A DNA stretch of 64,000 nt from JALNZF01 sp049793155 (GCA_049793155.1 JBARBN010000228.1:17574-81573); one strand, 5' to 3'; shown: positions 26,770 through 35,202, counted from the first letter of the stretch. Program-made: numbers and translations. Notes: generated by a model from the sequence alone, not told the origin.

Positions 26770-27519
26770 TTAGGCAACTGTCTTCCTACGGAGACCGACG
26801 AGACCCATCAGACCCGAGCCGAAGAGGTAGATAGCAGCCGGGATCGGCGTAGCTTGCGCGACCAGTTGCGTGGAGCCGTCAGCGAAGGTACGAATCGTAG
26901 CGATGCTCGTGCCTTGTGCTCCGGAACTCGGATCAGAGCCGTAGTAATAGAGAACCTGGTCAACATAGCTCGAAGTAGCAAGCGCCCCCAGATTCTTCTC
27001 GGCATCGCCCGATGCAAGATAATTGCCCATCGTTCCGATCATGGTTCCGCCGCCATTCATCATGTTCCAGTAGGAATACGTACCGGTCTGTGCAACCGTT
27101 GCATTGTTGCCGACTGCGGCGCCACGGTAAGTATCCAGAGTGCTACCTGCAGCTGGACTGAATGACCCCCAGAACGCATAGGGGTTGATGTTACCGGCGT
27201 TTGCCGGACCGCTGGCATAGGCAGAACCATTGCCGCCATTCGCGGTATTGGACAGGATGAAGTAGGCGACATTGGTATTGGCCAATGTCGCGCCTGACCC
27301 TAACTTGCTAAGGCTGAAGGTGTCCGTATTGAAGGCCACATTGGTGGTAAGAGGTGCGCTCGCTGAAAAAGCACCGAGGTCTGTTGCGTACTCCGTGCCG
27401 GCGCCGGTCCCGCTATATACCACGCGGATCAGATCGCCTTCGTCGAAAGCGGCCATTGCCTGACCGGCGAAACTGACCATGAGCATCATGGCTACAAAAA
27501 GCAAAATAATTTTTTTCAT
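26770..27519 (-). CDS. PEP-CTERM (VPLPA-like) secreted protein
   Basis: 249 residues from the ATG at 27519 (MKKIILLFVAMMLMVSFAGQ) with AGGAGG ten bases upstream. The mature region is Ser/Thr/Asn/Gly rich without a recognised domain. The C-terminus carries a sorting signal: ATPIPAAIYLFGSG, a hydrophobic helix and a basic tail (GLRRKTVA). The exosortase at 32483 is the only candidate processing enzyme in the window. Expression appears under triple control: Pho box (28066), terminator-bearing leader (27911) and c-di-GMP riboswitch (27611). Confidence 0.85.
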   Translation of the reverse strand: MKKIILLFVAMMLMVSFAGQAMAAFDEGDLIRVVYSGTGAGTEYATDLGAFSASAPLTTNVAFNTDTFSLSKLGSGATLANTNVAYFILSNTANGGNGSAYASGPANAGNINPYAFWGSFSPAAGSTLDTYRGAAVGNNATVAQTGTYSYWNMMNGGGTMIGTMGNYLASGDAEKNLGALATSSYVDQVLYYYGSDPSSGAQGTSIATIRTFADGSTQLVAQATPIPAAIYLFGSGLMGLVGLRRKTVA

Positions 27520-27610
27520 TGTTTTGTTTCCTCCTGAGTTTTTTAAAATCAATCGAAATCGTTCCTACCCAGCGTTTCGTGCGTGTATATCTGGAGACGC
27601 TGCGTATGCT

Positions 27611-27695
27611 TTTTACCCTCAGGCGACCCGGCCATCCACCTCTGGTGGACCCGCTGGTTTTCCGTCACCCGGTTGCCCGGGCTTTGGCTTTATTC
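27611..27695 (-). promoter_or_regulatory. Cyclic di-GMP-I (GEMM-I) riboswitch
   Basis: The minus strand fits the two-hairpin GEMM-I aptamer. The first stem-loop is CCCGG-GCAA-CCGGG with a GNRA tetraloop, followed by the core GTGACGGAAAACCAGCGGG. The second stem is TCCACC/GGTGGA, closed by ATGGCCGGGTCGCC. These align in order with the reference GACGCAAAGCC / GGTAGGTAGCGGGGTTACC segments, though one core position differs (GACGG for GACGC). A weaker hairpin (CAGCGT/ACGCTG) lies between it and the gene and could be the expression platform. Confidence 0.72.
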
Positions 27696-27910
27696 TGAAG
27701 GCCGGATGCTGACTTGCGCAGACATCCTACCGAGTTGTATACATCATCTATGCTGTCTCTATCTCCCCCTCCTTTCTTTTATGGATGTATTGAGTGGGCC
27801 TGTCAATTTGAACTGTAATAAATCATTACGCGGCAGGCTCCCGACCCGGGCTTTCTGTTACCTTATTCAGGTCAGCTAAGTACCCTGGTACTAAATAAAA
27901 GACGATAAAT
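27696..27910. other. Transcribed leader without a gene
   Basis: Sequence between the structured leader and the GEMM riboswitch. It holds a purine-rich stretch (AAGGAGGGGGAGATAG on the minus strand near 27770) but no convincing short coding sequence follows it. Confidence 0.4.
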
Positions 27911-28004
27911 AAAAAAAGCCCGAATCCTGATAAGAACTCACTCTTATCCATGATTCGGGCTTTCTGGTGCGCGACTGAATTCTGTCGGTCAGCAAAGGAC
28001 CCTG
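27911..28004 (-). promoter_or_regulatory. Recurring terminator-bearing leader RNA, copy A
   Basis: Minus strand: AGGGTCCTTTGCTGACC, a small hairpin (GAC/GTC around AATTC), GCACCAGAAAGCCC, then a long hairpin (GCCCGAATC/GATTCGGGC with an inner GATAAG/CTTATC stem) ending in TTTTTTTATT. The last part is an intrinsic terminator. The conserved 5' half could be an aptamer or protein site controlling it. The Pho box at 28066 is just upstream. Confidence 0.7.
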
Positions 28005-28065
28005 ATGATCACTTGTTCATTTTATGCTTCTTGATCGTTAACGTAGCGAATACTACACGTCGCAG

Positions 28066-28105
28066 GTTACATGGTGATGACAGTTCAATGAAAGTTGTGT
28101 GAAGA
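28066..28105 (-). promoter_or_regulatory. Pho-box-like site before the PEP-CTERM/PstS-like unit
   Basis: Minus strand: CTTTCATTGAA followed by CTGTCATCACC, two 11-bp direct repeats in tandem, as expected for two PhoB protomers. Confidence 0.7.
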
Positions 28106-28125
28106 TTTACGGCTCCGTCCTTCGG

Positions 28126-29298
28126 TTACTGAACAAACGATCGTGCTCTCCTGTCCAGGTCGGCGAGGTAATTCGCCGTGAATATATACTCTGAGAGATA
28201 CATTTTGTTCTTCCTCTGAACCGCCGAAGACCGGCTGTTTATGTATACCTGCAGTGCTTCGATGAAATTATTTTCATTGACGACACGGATGAGATCGATC
28301 GGCGGGGCAACGACGATCGGATAGTCAAGGATTTCCCCGCCTGCAAGGGTGACCAGCCTCGCGTCCCAGGTCCCTTCACTCGGGAGGACCGTAATGACGA
28401 TGTCTTTTTCGCGTGCTTCTTTCGACAACAGCGTGGCGTCGGACAGGGCGATCCCGGTTGAATGCGTTCCATCCGACTGTACGTCTATCCGGATCGTGAC
28501 CGGGGTTTTCCCGTCGGAGATCGCGATCGCAGGCTCCTGCCTGCATCGTTCGCCTTCGTTAGGCCCGAACAGAGCGACAAACGAACTCAGGTCCTGCTCC
28601 CCCTTGTATTTTTTGAACCGCTGCAGTACGCTTTTTTCCTCACGCGTGAGGAGTGTTATCTTCGCCGCTTGAACCTGCCTGCCGACATTCCCCGGCGACC
28701 GCACCCCTGCTGTCATGGCAACGGGCGCATCAGTTCCCCTTATTCCATCCGGAGCAGCCGCGGAGTTATTTTTCGGGACTATTACAGTTGGGACCGTATT
28801 GTCTGTTCCGTTCCGGGAATTAATATTCTCGAGTCCGACCGTTGGTTCATCCGTTGGTCCGCCTGGCAGCGTGTTAGCATCAGACTCGGAGGGCCATGCG
28901 GTCGTGCTCCTGACACTCGCGGTTACATGATAGATGCCTTTGGTCGCATTCTCCGCCCACGCCTCCTCGAAATTTACAAAGATCTGGAGAAGAGGATCCG
29001 CGACCGGCCGGAAAATGCTGAGGAACAGTGTTCCCGGCACGTTGTCCTTTATCTGCCGCAATTCTCCCCCGCCGACCGTGATGTAAGGATGCGCCAGCAT
29101 GGTGGAATCGTAGTCGATCTCTATATCCAGGGCCTGCACGCCGATGACATTTTCTCCTGTCATCACGAAGCTGCCCTGCCCATTCGGCTGGATGCTCATC
29201 GTGACGGCATCGGCAAATGAAAGAGCCGGGCAGATCACTACAAGCAGGAGACCCAGCAAAGGCAAATGTAGTGTTTTATAGATGATTTGTTTAATCAT
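28126..29298 (-). CDS. Secreted protein with an N-terminal cohesin-like domain
   Basis: 390 residues from the ATG at 29298 (MIKQIIYKTLHLPLLG). The frame remains open to 29391 only because the leader RNA happens to be open. After a signal peptide (cut near SFADA) residues about 28-140 look cohesin-like: VIGVQALDIEIDYDSTML and LFLSIFRP. A Ser/Asn/Pro linker follows, then an unrecognised C-terminal domain. No sorting signal or dockerin is seen. There is no clear Shine-Dalgarno; the terminator stem abuts the start, so translation may depend on the leader fold. Confidence 0.7.
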   Translation of the reverse strand: MIKQIIYKTLHLPLLGLLLVVICPALSFADAVTMSIQPNGQGSFVMTGENVIGVQALDIEIDYDSTMLAHPYITVGGGELRQIKDNVPGTLFLSIFRPVADPLLQIFVNFEEAWAENATKGIYHVTASVRSTTAWPSESDANTLPGGPTDEPTVGLENINSRNGTDNTVPTVIVPKNNSAAAPDGIRGTDAPVAMTAGVRSPGNVGRQVQAAKITLLTREEKSVLQRFKKYKGEQDLSSFVALFGPNEGERCRQEPAIAISDGKTPVTIRIDVQSDGTHSTGIALSDATLLSKEAREKDIVITVLPSEGTWDARLVTLAGGEILDYPIVVAPPIDLIRVVNENNFIEALQVYINSRSSAVQRKNKMYLSEYIFTANYLADLDRRARSFVQ

Positions 29299-29306
29299 AA
29301 TAACGC

Positions 29307-29402
29307 AAAAGCCCGAATCGGGATAAGAATATGATCTTATCTCTGATTCGGGCTTTCTGGTACCCTGGCGATATAATCCGCCGGTCAGCAAAGGACCCTG
29401 AG
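29307..29402 (-). promoter_or_regulatory. Recurring terminator-bearing leader RNA, copy B
   Basis: Minus strand: AGGGTCCTTTGCTGACC, hairpin GGCG/CGCC, AGGGTACCAGAAAGCCC, then GCCCGAATC/GATTCGGGC with inner GATAAG/CTTATC, ending TTTTGCG nine bases before the start codon. The short T-run suggests control of translation initiation as much as termination. The first 17 bases are identical to copy A. Confidence 0.7.
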
Positions 29403-29408
29403 GATATG

Positions 29409-29543
29409 CTACTTTTTTAGAATTTCTTCAAATTTCTCGATCCGCTCGACGCTTCCGCGGGTGAAATTGATCCTGATGTATCCTGTGAATTTTTTGTCCA
29501 TAAGAGCTTTAATTACTTCCATCATTTTTTTTATTTTTTCCAT
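29409..29543 (-). CDS. DUF2292-like small protein, copy 2
   Basis: 44 residues: MEKIKKMMEVIKALMDKKF, then TGYIRINFTRGSVERIEKF and a short EEILKK end. It is clearly paralogous to the product of 23201-23395 (EFSGYVKINFSQGSLGRVEKYEEI). The Pho box at 29623 lies about 80 bp upstream and the cohesin-like gene follows. Function unknown; the size and single beta-hairpin-like core suggest a regulatory or ligand-binding peptide. Confidence 0.75.
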   Translation of the reverse strand: MEKIKKMMEVIKALMDKKFTGYIRINFTRGSVERIEKFEEILKK

Positions 29544-29622
29544 CGATCTCTGCTCTTTTCGTGGACATGCCTGATGTAGCTGAATGCTTTAGTTCCGGCT
29601 GTAGGGAACAATTTATAACATA

Positions 29623-29668
29623 CAATTGTTACATTTTGATGACCATTTAATTAAAGTTCCGTGAAATG
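29623..29668 (-). promoter_or_regulatory. Pho-box-like site before DUF2292 copy 2
   Basis: Minus strand: CTTTAATTAAATGG, then TCATCAAAATGTAACAATTG. It has the window consensus of TTAA block, TCAT half and TGTAACA half. Confidence 0.65.
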
Positions 29669-29862
29669 ATCATTGGCAATTGCATTTTTCATATTCGAGT
29701 GACCAACAGCGCATTTCCTTAATATTCTGTTCATAAGTGCGATAATATTTTGATATCCTTGTTACTCTTTCCTTTGACCGCATAGGTACGATACTGTTCA
29801 TTCCATCTGATATTTTCCCTGGCGCTCTTAACTAATGACTCATCTTTTACCACATATATATT
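29669..29862 (-). other. Intergenic stretch with one doubtful short frame
   Basis: Between two Pho-like sites. A minus-strand GTG frame at 29853-29731 would encode 40 residues (NIRWNEQYRTYAVKG in the middle) that look protein-like. It starts about ten bases after the Pho box and has no ribosome binding site, so it would be leaderless. I do not call it a gene. Confidence 0.25.
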
Positions 29863-29900
29863 TCATGGTGATGAACGTTCGATGAAAGTTCAGTTAATTT
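29863..29900 (-). promoter_or_regulatory. Second Pho-box-like site, 3' of the subtilase
   Basis: Minus strand: GAACTTTCATCGAACGTTCATCACC, two 11-bp repeats (CTTTCATCGAA, CGTTCATCACC) closely similar to the site at 28066. It lies about 320 bp upstream of the DUF2292 copy 2 start, in tandem with the site at 29623. Confidence 0.55.
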
Positions 29901-29923
29901 ATCGCAGATACATTTATCACTCC

Positions 29924-31762
29924 TTACGAAAAATGCTTTCTGCCGCGGAATAACACAAGACACAAGACAGCCGCTAAGAATGCAAAACCAGCCGGGGAAA
30001 CTGCTGGCACCGGTGTGGCGGTCTGAATTGCGGCAAAGGTTGCCTCGACAGTGTGCGCGGAGGTGACAGCGGCAATAGTATAGGTGAATGTTCCAACCGG
30101 ATATTCAACTGCCGATACTGATGAGCCGTTATCCTTGAGAGCGACGAGTGTATACCCTGTCAACGGCTTGATGGTAAAGAAGGCGCTGCTTCCATAATTG
30201 GCAGTCGGGCTGCTGGGCGTATTGGAGCCGCCCAGGGAGTTGGTGACCGTACCCACAAGGGTATAGCTGGTAATCACGGCGCCGCAGTTTGCCGTACTCC
30301 CTCCGTTCTGTCCAGTGCAGGTCCAGTACCATGGACCGGTTCCGGTAACTGTTGACGGGGTGCCGGCGGAACAAAGGCCGGTTGTGGGTGCTGTGGTATA
30401 GGTCTGGCCGTTCGCGCTGCCGCACAGGCCGTTGATCGGGGGCGGCAGCCCCAGACTGGCTGCGAGATTAAGACGGGGTTTGACGATCGAATTGCGCGGA
30501 TCGGTTATGGGAACCCCGTTCGTCGTCATGCGCGCTGTAGTCTGGTCAAGCGAGTCTGTAGGGAAAGCAGCCCTGAGTATGGCCACCGCGCCTGCCACGT
30601 GGGGTGATGCCTGCGATGTCCCTCCCATGGTAATGTTGGCCGCGGTGATCAATGCCCCCGGCGCCACCATGGTCAGAAACGAGGCGCTGTTCGAGAAGCA
30701 GGTGACCTGATCTGCCGTTGTCGTAAAATCGGTGCAGATACCCCAGTTCAGTCCTCCTACATTGCTGTCATAAACCGCGCCCACAGACACGACTCCCGGC
30801 GTGCAGGCAGGGCTTGCAATGCCGTTCGTATAGGCATCGTTGCCGGATGCCGCCACCGGGAGGATGCCTGCCGATCGAGTGTTATTGAGCGGCGTGACAA
30901 AAGGGTTGGTATGACTGTTGCTGCATGGGGCGGCATAGTTGACATCGTCACCCAGGCTCATATTCAGGGCGACGATATTGTATGCGCTTTTATTGGTAAT
31001 GGTCCAATTGATTCCGGCAAGGACCCAGTTGGTGTTCGAGGACCCGTTGGAAAATACGTTGATCGCAGCGATTCGGGCGCCCGGAGCAACTCCGGCCACG
31101 ATCCCGGCAACATTAGTGCCGTGATTGTTCGGATCGGTATTCAGCGTAAGGTTATTGCCGGTCACATCCACAGAGGCGGCAACTTTACAATCTGAAGGAA
31201 CTCCCGGCGCAGAGCATGAACCGAAAGCTGCGAGGGTATAGTTGATCCCGGTGTCGATGACCGCCACCCCCGAGCCGCTCCCGGTAAAGCCGGCCTGAAT
31301 TGCCTGAGGCTGATTGATGAGGGGCAGACTTTGGGTTAATGAAGGATAGATAGGACGATTTTCATAGACCGCCACGACCTCGGGCCGCGTCAGGAAACGT
31401 TCGAGGGCCGGACGACTTTTGAATCGAATAAAGGACATGGGGAGATGGCTATAGTCCTGAACAAGCTCGGCTTCGCCGGGCAACATCACTGCCTCGGCCC
31501 GCTGCTTGATCTCCCGGTAGCGGTCCGCCCTGAAAGAAAGGATGGCATCATCATCGTGCGGTAGATGAGCACGGTCCCTTCGGGCTGTTGCCTCTGTTTC
31601 AACATCGCGATCATCATAAAGAACGATCACGTCCTGCGGGACACCAGCCGCCAGACTGTCCAGCACACCCTGGGGAAGGGCCGGCGCGGCGATTGCGGTC
31701 AGCGACGCGGTGCAGCAGATCGTTGCGATGGCGTATATAACGAGACGTCTGAGGATACACAA
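29924..31762 (-). CDS. Secreted subtilisin-like serine protease (S8) with PEP-CTERM-type C-terminus
   Basis: 612 residues from a TTG start with AGGAGA five bases upstream. Signal peptide (about 1-26) and an inhibitor-like propeptide (about 35-140) precede the catalytic domain: VAVIDTGINYT (Asp), NNHGTNVAGIVAG (His) and GGTSQASPHVAG (Ser), a complete triad. Two C-terminal modules follow: a Cys-bearing GLCGSANGQTYTTAPTTG unit and an InlB-type unit (YTLVGTVTNS...GYTLVALKDNG). The end (VSPAGFAFLAAVLCLVLF then RGRKHFS) looks like an exosortase-type anchor. It may release organic phosphate from extracellular protein or mature neighbouring surface proteins. Confidence 0.88.
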   Translation of the reverse strand: MCILRRLVIYAIATICCTASLTAIAAPALPQGVLDSLAAGVPQDVIVLYDDRDVETEATARRDRAHLPHDDDAILSFRADRYREIKQRAEAVMLPGEAELVQDYSHLPMSFIRFKSRPALERFLTRPEVVAVYENRPIYPSLTQSLPLINQPQAIQAGFTGSGSGVAVIDTGINYTLAAFGSCSAPGVPSDCKVAASVDVTGNNLTLNTDPNNHGTNVAGIVAGVAPGARIAAINVFSNGSSNTNWVLAGINWTITNKSAYNIVALNMSLGDDVNYAAPCSNSHTNPFVTPLNNTRSAGILPVAASGNDAYTNGIASPACTPGVVSVGAVYDSNVGGLNWGICTDFTTTADQVTCFSNSASFLTMVAPGALITAANITMGGTSQASPHVAGAVAILRAAFPTDSLDQTTARMTTNGVPITDPRNSIVKPRLNLAASLGLPPPINGLCGSANGQTYTTAPTTGLCSAGTPSTVTGTGPWYWTCTGQNGGSTANCGAVITSYTLVGTVTNSLGGSNTPSSPTANYGSSAFFTIKPLTGYTLVALKDNGSSVSAVEYPVGTFTYTIAAVTSAHTVEATFAAIQTATPVPAVSPAGFAFLAAVLCLVLFRGRKHFS

Positions 31763-31797
31763 TGCAATCTCCTAACCTGGACAAACCGGAAAAGCTC

Positions 31798-31897
31798 TTA
31801 GCCACAAAAGTCACAGAAAGCACAGAGAAAAGCTTTTTTTATAAATCAAATCCTTTTTAAAAAAACTATGTGTCTTATGTGCATTCTGTGGCAAAAT
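31798..31897. repeat. Palindromic intergenic element (GCCACAAA type), copy 2
   Basis: TTAGCCACAAAAGTCACAGA at the left and TGCATTCTGTGGCAAAA at the right form an imperfect inverted repeat with an inner AAAAGC/CTTTTT stem. It is related to 25188-25252 and lies just upstream of the subtilase gene. Confidence 0.5.
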
Positions 31898-31971
31898 ATT
31901 CGCGACCCGGATCAACATCGCGAAGAGGCCGATTTGCCGCAATCGCCGTATCAGGTGTTGTTTCGAATTGA

Positions 31972-32286
31972 TCATGGTTCGATGATCAATTTGCCAACGG
32001 GTTCATCCGTAGGAAATTCTATCTGTGCAGCGAATCCTTCTAGAATTCTGAGAAACGCTTCCTGCTTATCCCGCCCTTCAACCTGCCAATAGGCGTGCGC
32101 GATATGCCTCATCAAGTCTGCAATCATGATCCCATAAGCCGCCGGGTCTTTCCAGGCGTCGGCTCTGACCGTAACGTAAGGAGCGCCATCAACATACCAG
32201 ACGCTGAATAGCTCGAAGGCATCCGCCGCTTGAGTAGTCTTGTTCGGTGCGGGCAATGCCTTCATTTTCGGAATCACTGATGCCAT
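31972..32286 (-). CDS. DUF5076-like small protein
   Basis: 104 residues, AAAAGGTG upstream of ATG. The features WKDPAAYGIMIADLMRHIAHAY and EFPTDEPVGKLI match the compact DUF5076 family as I know it; no catalytic role is established. It has its own Pho box about 135 bp upstream and may be cotranscribed with the subtilase after it. Probably cytoplasmic, as no signal is seen. Confidence 0.65.
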   Translation of the reverse strand: MASVIPKMKALPAPNKTTQAADAFELFSVWYVDGAPYVTVRADAWKDPAAYGIMIADLMRHIAHAYWQVEGRDKQEAFLRILEGFAAQIEFPTDEPVGKLIIEP

Positions 32287-32420
32287 GTCTCATCACCTTT
32301 TCGGTATGCATGCCGGATGCTGCAGGGGGCATCGTATGTGGCGCCCCTTCAATAGGCCTTACTGTTCCATAACTGCAAAAGATTTATAATTAATGCAATG
32401 CACGCGTCACCCTATCAGTT

Positions 32421-32464
32421 GATTGTTACAAGGTTATGAAGGACAGGTTAATTTATAATTAATT
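32421..32464 (-). promoter_or_regulatory. Pho-box-like site before the DUF5076 gene
   Basis: Minus strand: TTAATTATAAATTAACCTGT, then CCTTCATAACCTTGTAACAA. The layout is nearly identical to the site at 35055. Confidence 0.7.
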
Positions 32465-32482
32465 TTTCGTTGCACAGGTTTA

Positions 32483-33526
32483 CTAAATATTTTCCGGAGC
32501 ATTGATAACTGCTTTTCGCCGATAGCGGATCATGTAAATCAACAGCAGTAGAGGGAAGAGGTATTGCCCGACTGCGATGAGGGTCAGGTCCATTGTTCTG
32601 GCGGATGTGTAATTAAAGTACGCCAGCAAAACATTGTCAATCCGGTGAAAAAGATGGATGACAAAAAGGAGCCCCAACCCCGCGGCGAGCCCCTTGATTT
32701 TCATTGCCCACGGTACTGAGCTAACAGCAAGGACCAGCGACGTAAAGATGACAATGCTGAAGGTTTCATAGTAGACGGTGGTTTCCTGCGCGAGGCCTAC
32801 ATGGTGATCGAAGAGAGAAAAACCCAGGACCATAAACCAATCCAGGAACCGGATATACCCGTGATGGACCTTCATCCATACAAGAAATAGACCGCTGGAT
32901 ATCAGCACAAAGCGTACAAAAAACCACGCTGCTTTCATGGGCATGCCCTTGTTCGACTCTTCCCGGTCGATCCATTTCAGCCACAGGATGCAGGCCAGCA
33001 GGACAAATAACATAGTGAATACCTGGCCCAAATACACATGAAAAACCTCAAAGAGCCCCCGGTCATACCGACTTACCATGAAGGTGAGTGCCAGCCGGAA
33101 CAGGTTGCCCATATAGAGTAAGGGGATTCCCATTGCAAGACCGGTTGTCTTCTGTCGCGCCGTAGCGGGATGAAAGATAACGAAGCTCAGGAAAAGGCCC
33201 GTTGTGAAGAGCGGAGTGCACTCGGGGATGATCTGGAACGCCAATGCGCCTTCCGATACCGTGTCGTTGACAGTCGATGCGGGAATGCCGAAAGCATTCA
33301 GGACCAGGACCAGGGTCGCCGCAACGTGTTCGTTTATCGGCTTTGTGAAAGACGGCGGCAATGCGTTAATGATCGCATAGATCGCAATGCAGGAAAGGGC
33401 GAACGCAGCGGCAAAGCGAAAACTACGCGACCGGATCATATTCGATATTAAAGATCCGAGAGAATCGCCTTTTTTTTCGGCGGCCTTCTGTTTCTCATGT
33501 CGATGCTTTGATTTCTGTTTTGCCAT
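32483..33526 (-). CDS. Exosortase/archaeosortase-family transpeptidase
   Basis: 347 residues. A Lys-rich cytoplasmic N-terminus (1-25) precedes about eight membrane helices. The catalytic set is visible in order: Cys103 in IIPECTPLFTTG, Arg144 in GNLFRLALTF and His163 in EVFHVYLGQ. Exosortases cleave PEP-CTERM-type tails at the inner membrane and probably pass the protein to a surface glycan or lipid. At least five proteins in the window carry candidate tails. It starts two bases after the phosphoesterase gene, so it is cotranscribed from the Pho box at 35055. A C-terminal extension of about 150 residues with further helices makes it longer than minimal exosortases; the subtype is not assigned. 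Confidence 0.88.
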   Translation of the reverse strand: MAKQKSKHRHEKQKAAEKKGDSLGSLISNMIRSRSFRFAAAFALSCIAIYAIINALPPSFTKPINEHVAATLVLVLNAFGIPASTVNDTVSEGALAFQIIPECTPLFTTGLFLSFVIFHPATARQKTTGLAMGIPLLYMGNLFRLALTFMVSRYDRGLFEVFHVYLGQVFTMLFVLLACILWLKWIDREESNKGMPMKAAWFFVRFVLISSGLFLVWMKVHHGYIRFLDWFMVLGFSLFDHHVGLAQETTVYYETFSIVIFTSLVLAVSSVPWAMKIKGLAAGLGLLFVIHLFHRIDNVLLAYFNYTSARTMDLTLIAVGQYLFPLLLLIYMIRYRRKAVINAPENI

Positions 33527-33528
33527 AC

Positions 33529-34929
33529 TTAACGTGTCCGCGGGTCATCCCCTTTCAGCGGAACGGTCGACAAGTCAAGGGCATTGCTCAGGTCATTGGC
33601 AGCTGCGTCGCGCGTACCCAAAGGTGCCAGGTTCCATCGGCGTTCGATGAACTTCAGAATGGATGTCGTGTCGTACTGCGTGTGATCGACAAATCCTTTC
33701 TTTGCAAAGGGTGAAATGATGATCGCCGGGACTCTCGTACCGGGGCCCCAGCGGTCGCCCTTCGGCGGGGCCACATGGTCCCACCGGCCGCCGTTCTCGT
33801 CATAAGTGATGATGATCACGCTGTCGTTCCAATAAGGACTTTCCTGCACCGCCTTGACGAGTTCAGCCACATGCAGCTGTCCAAAAAGGAGCGCTGAATA
33901 CCCGGGATGTTCGTTGTAGGAGCCGATCGGCTTGATGAAGGACACAGACGCCAATGCGCCTTTATTCAGGTCCGTGAGAAAGTCATTCTCGTCCTTAAGA
34001 TGCGCTGCTTTGGCGACCGTATTGTCGGAAAAATTTGCGAAATAGGCAAAAGGCTGGTGATGGAACTGAAAATCTCCGGCCGGCTTTCCGGCGACGGCGT
34101 CGTTCCATCCTCCGGAATACCAGGTCCAGGAGAGGTTCTTCTCCGTAAGCCGGTCTCCGATAGTCGGCTGGGTCTGCGGCGGAACAAGATCTTTTGCGCC
34201 TTTCGGATGAGGCTGGTTTACCGAGTAAGAGGTATTGACGACGAAGCCATCAGGCGTCACAGCGCCGTCTTCTTCGAGGATCCCTTTCGAATCAAGCTTT
34301 GCTCTCATCAAGGGCGGTGCATCAGGCCAAACCGGCGTGCAGGCGCAGATGAGCCAGAAATGATTTAGGAACGAACCGCCGAATGCCGCCTGAAAGAAAT
34401 TGTCGGCGAGCGTGTATTGCCTCGCCAGCTTTCCCTCGGGCAGGTCGCCGGCATCAACATAGCTCATGACGAGCCCTGGATTGTCACTCCAGGTCGCGAA
34501 CTTGTCCATTTTGCCTCCGTCTATCTGGAGTTGGTTCTGGTAGAAGCGATGAACGAGGTCCCCCGTTTTTTCGTTCCCGGGAACATACCGGGCCAGATCA
34601 TACGGTTTTGCCGGCATCTGCTCCGGAAATCGAAGATCGGGCACTGGAGGCTTCAGACAGGTATCCAACGGCCTCTTAAGAGTTTTAAGCGGCCTGCCCT
34701 CTTTGTCAATCTGGTTCAACGCATCTCCCGCATTCGCGATCCCGTTCGCGCCGGGAAAATTCCCATAAAGGCCGTCGAAGCTCCAGTTCTCCTGGTAGAT
34801 GACGATGACATGATTGATCTTTGACTGGAGCGCTGTCGTAGTTGTATCTGCGGCCTGCACGAGCGTTGTGCAGAAAATCGTCGCTGCGGATAACGCAAAA
34901 ATCCTTACGAACCGAGAGAGAAAAGGCAT
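33529..34929 (-). CDS. Secreted phosphoesterase (AcpA acid phosphatase / phospholipase C family)
   Basis: 466 residues with signal peptide (cut near VQAAD). Family landmarks run in order: HVIVIYQENWSFDGLYGNFPG (metal/nucleophile region), GGSFLNHFWLICACTPVW, then YDENGGRWDHVAPP and GPGTRVPAIIISPFAKKG. This alkaline-phosphatase-superfamily group hydrolyses phosphomonoesters or phospholipid head groups in the periplasm or outside the cell, a classical Pho output. It is first in a unit with the exosortase. It has no sorting signal. Confidence 0.9.
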   Translation of the reverse strand: MPFLSRFVRIFALSAATIFCTTLVQAADTTTTALQSKINHVIVIYQENWSFDGLYGNFPGANGIANAGDALNQIDKEGRPLKTLKRPLDTCLKPPVPDLRFPEQMPAKPYDLARYVPGNEKTGDLVHRFYQNQLQIDGGKMDKFATWSDNPGLVMSYVDAGDLPEGKLARQYTLADNFFQAAFGGSFLNHFWLICACTPVWPDAPPLMRAKLDSKGILEEDGAVTPDGFVVNTSYSVNQPHPKGAKDLVPPQTQPTIGDRLTEKNLSWTWYSGGWNDAVAGKPAGDFQFHHQPFAYFANFSDNTVAKAAHLKDENDFLTDLNKGALASVSFIKPIGSYNEHPGYSALLFGQLHVAELVKAVQESPYWNDSVIIITYDENGGRWDHVAPPKGDRWGPGTRVPAIIISPFAKKGFVDHTQYDTTSILKFIERRWNLAPLGTRDAAANDLSNALDLSTVPLKGDDPRTR

Positions 34930-35054
34930 ATCTCCTCCTTAATTTAAAGCTATTGTACTAGCCGATAGTCGGCGACCGGTAGGTTTAGTTGGAAGACATG
35001 GATCATTCGCAGCCGATCATGTTTCTTATTCATGCGTTATGCTACGCTATCAGA

Positions 35055-35096
35055 ATATTGTTACAGATTTATGAAGGGCAGGTTAATTTATGATTA
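35055..35096 (-). promoter_or_regulatory. Pho-box-like site before the phosphoesterase/exosortase unit
   Basis: Minus strand: TTAATCATAAATTAACCTGC, then CCTTCATAAATCTGTAACAA. The CTTCATAAATCTGTAACA segment is very close to the classical Pho box with its A/T spacer. Confidence 0.8.
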
Positions 35097-35123
35097 ATTC
35101 TGTTGAAGAAAAGGGATTATAAT

Positions 35124-35160
35124 AAAAAAAAAAGGAGCTGCAAAAAACCGATAGCTCCCC
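35124..35160 (-). terminator. Intrinsic terminator after the small HTH-like gene
   Basis: Minus strand: GGAGCT and AGCTCC arms around a 13-base loop, followed by ten Ts. It separates the small gene and nucleotidase unit from the next Pho promoter. Confidence 0.75.
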
Positions 35161-35202
35161 GAACATGAACAAGCAGACGCCGCGCCTCATTAATTCGTAC
35201 TG

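Noticed and set aside
29307..29391. N-terminal extension of the cohesin-like protein into the leader, and a similar open frame in copy A
   Set aside because: Copies A and B look alike as peptides because the RNA is conserved; copy C has an early stop in the same frame, so a leader peptide is unlikely.
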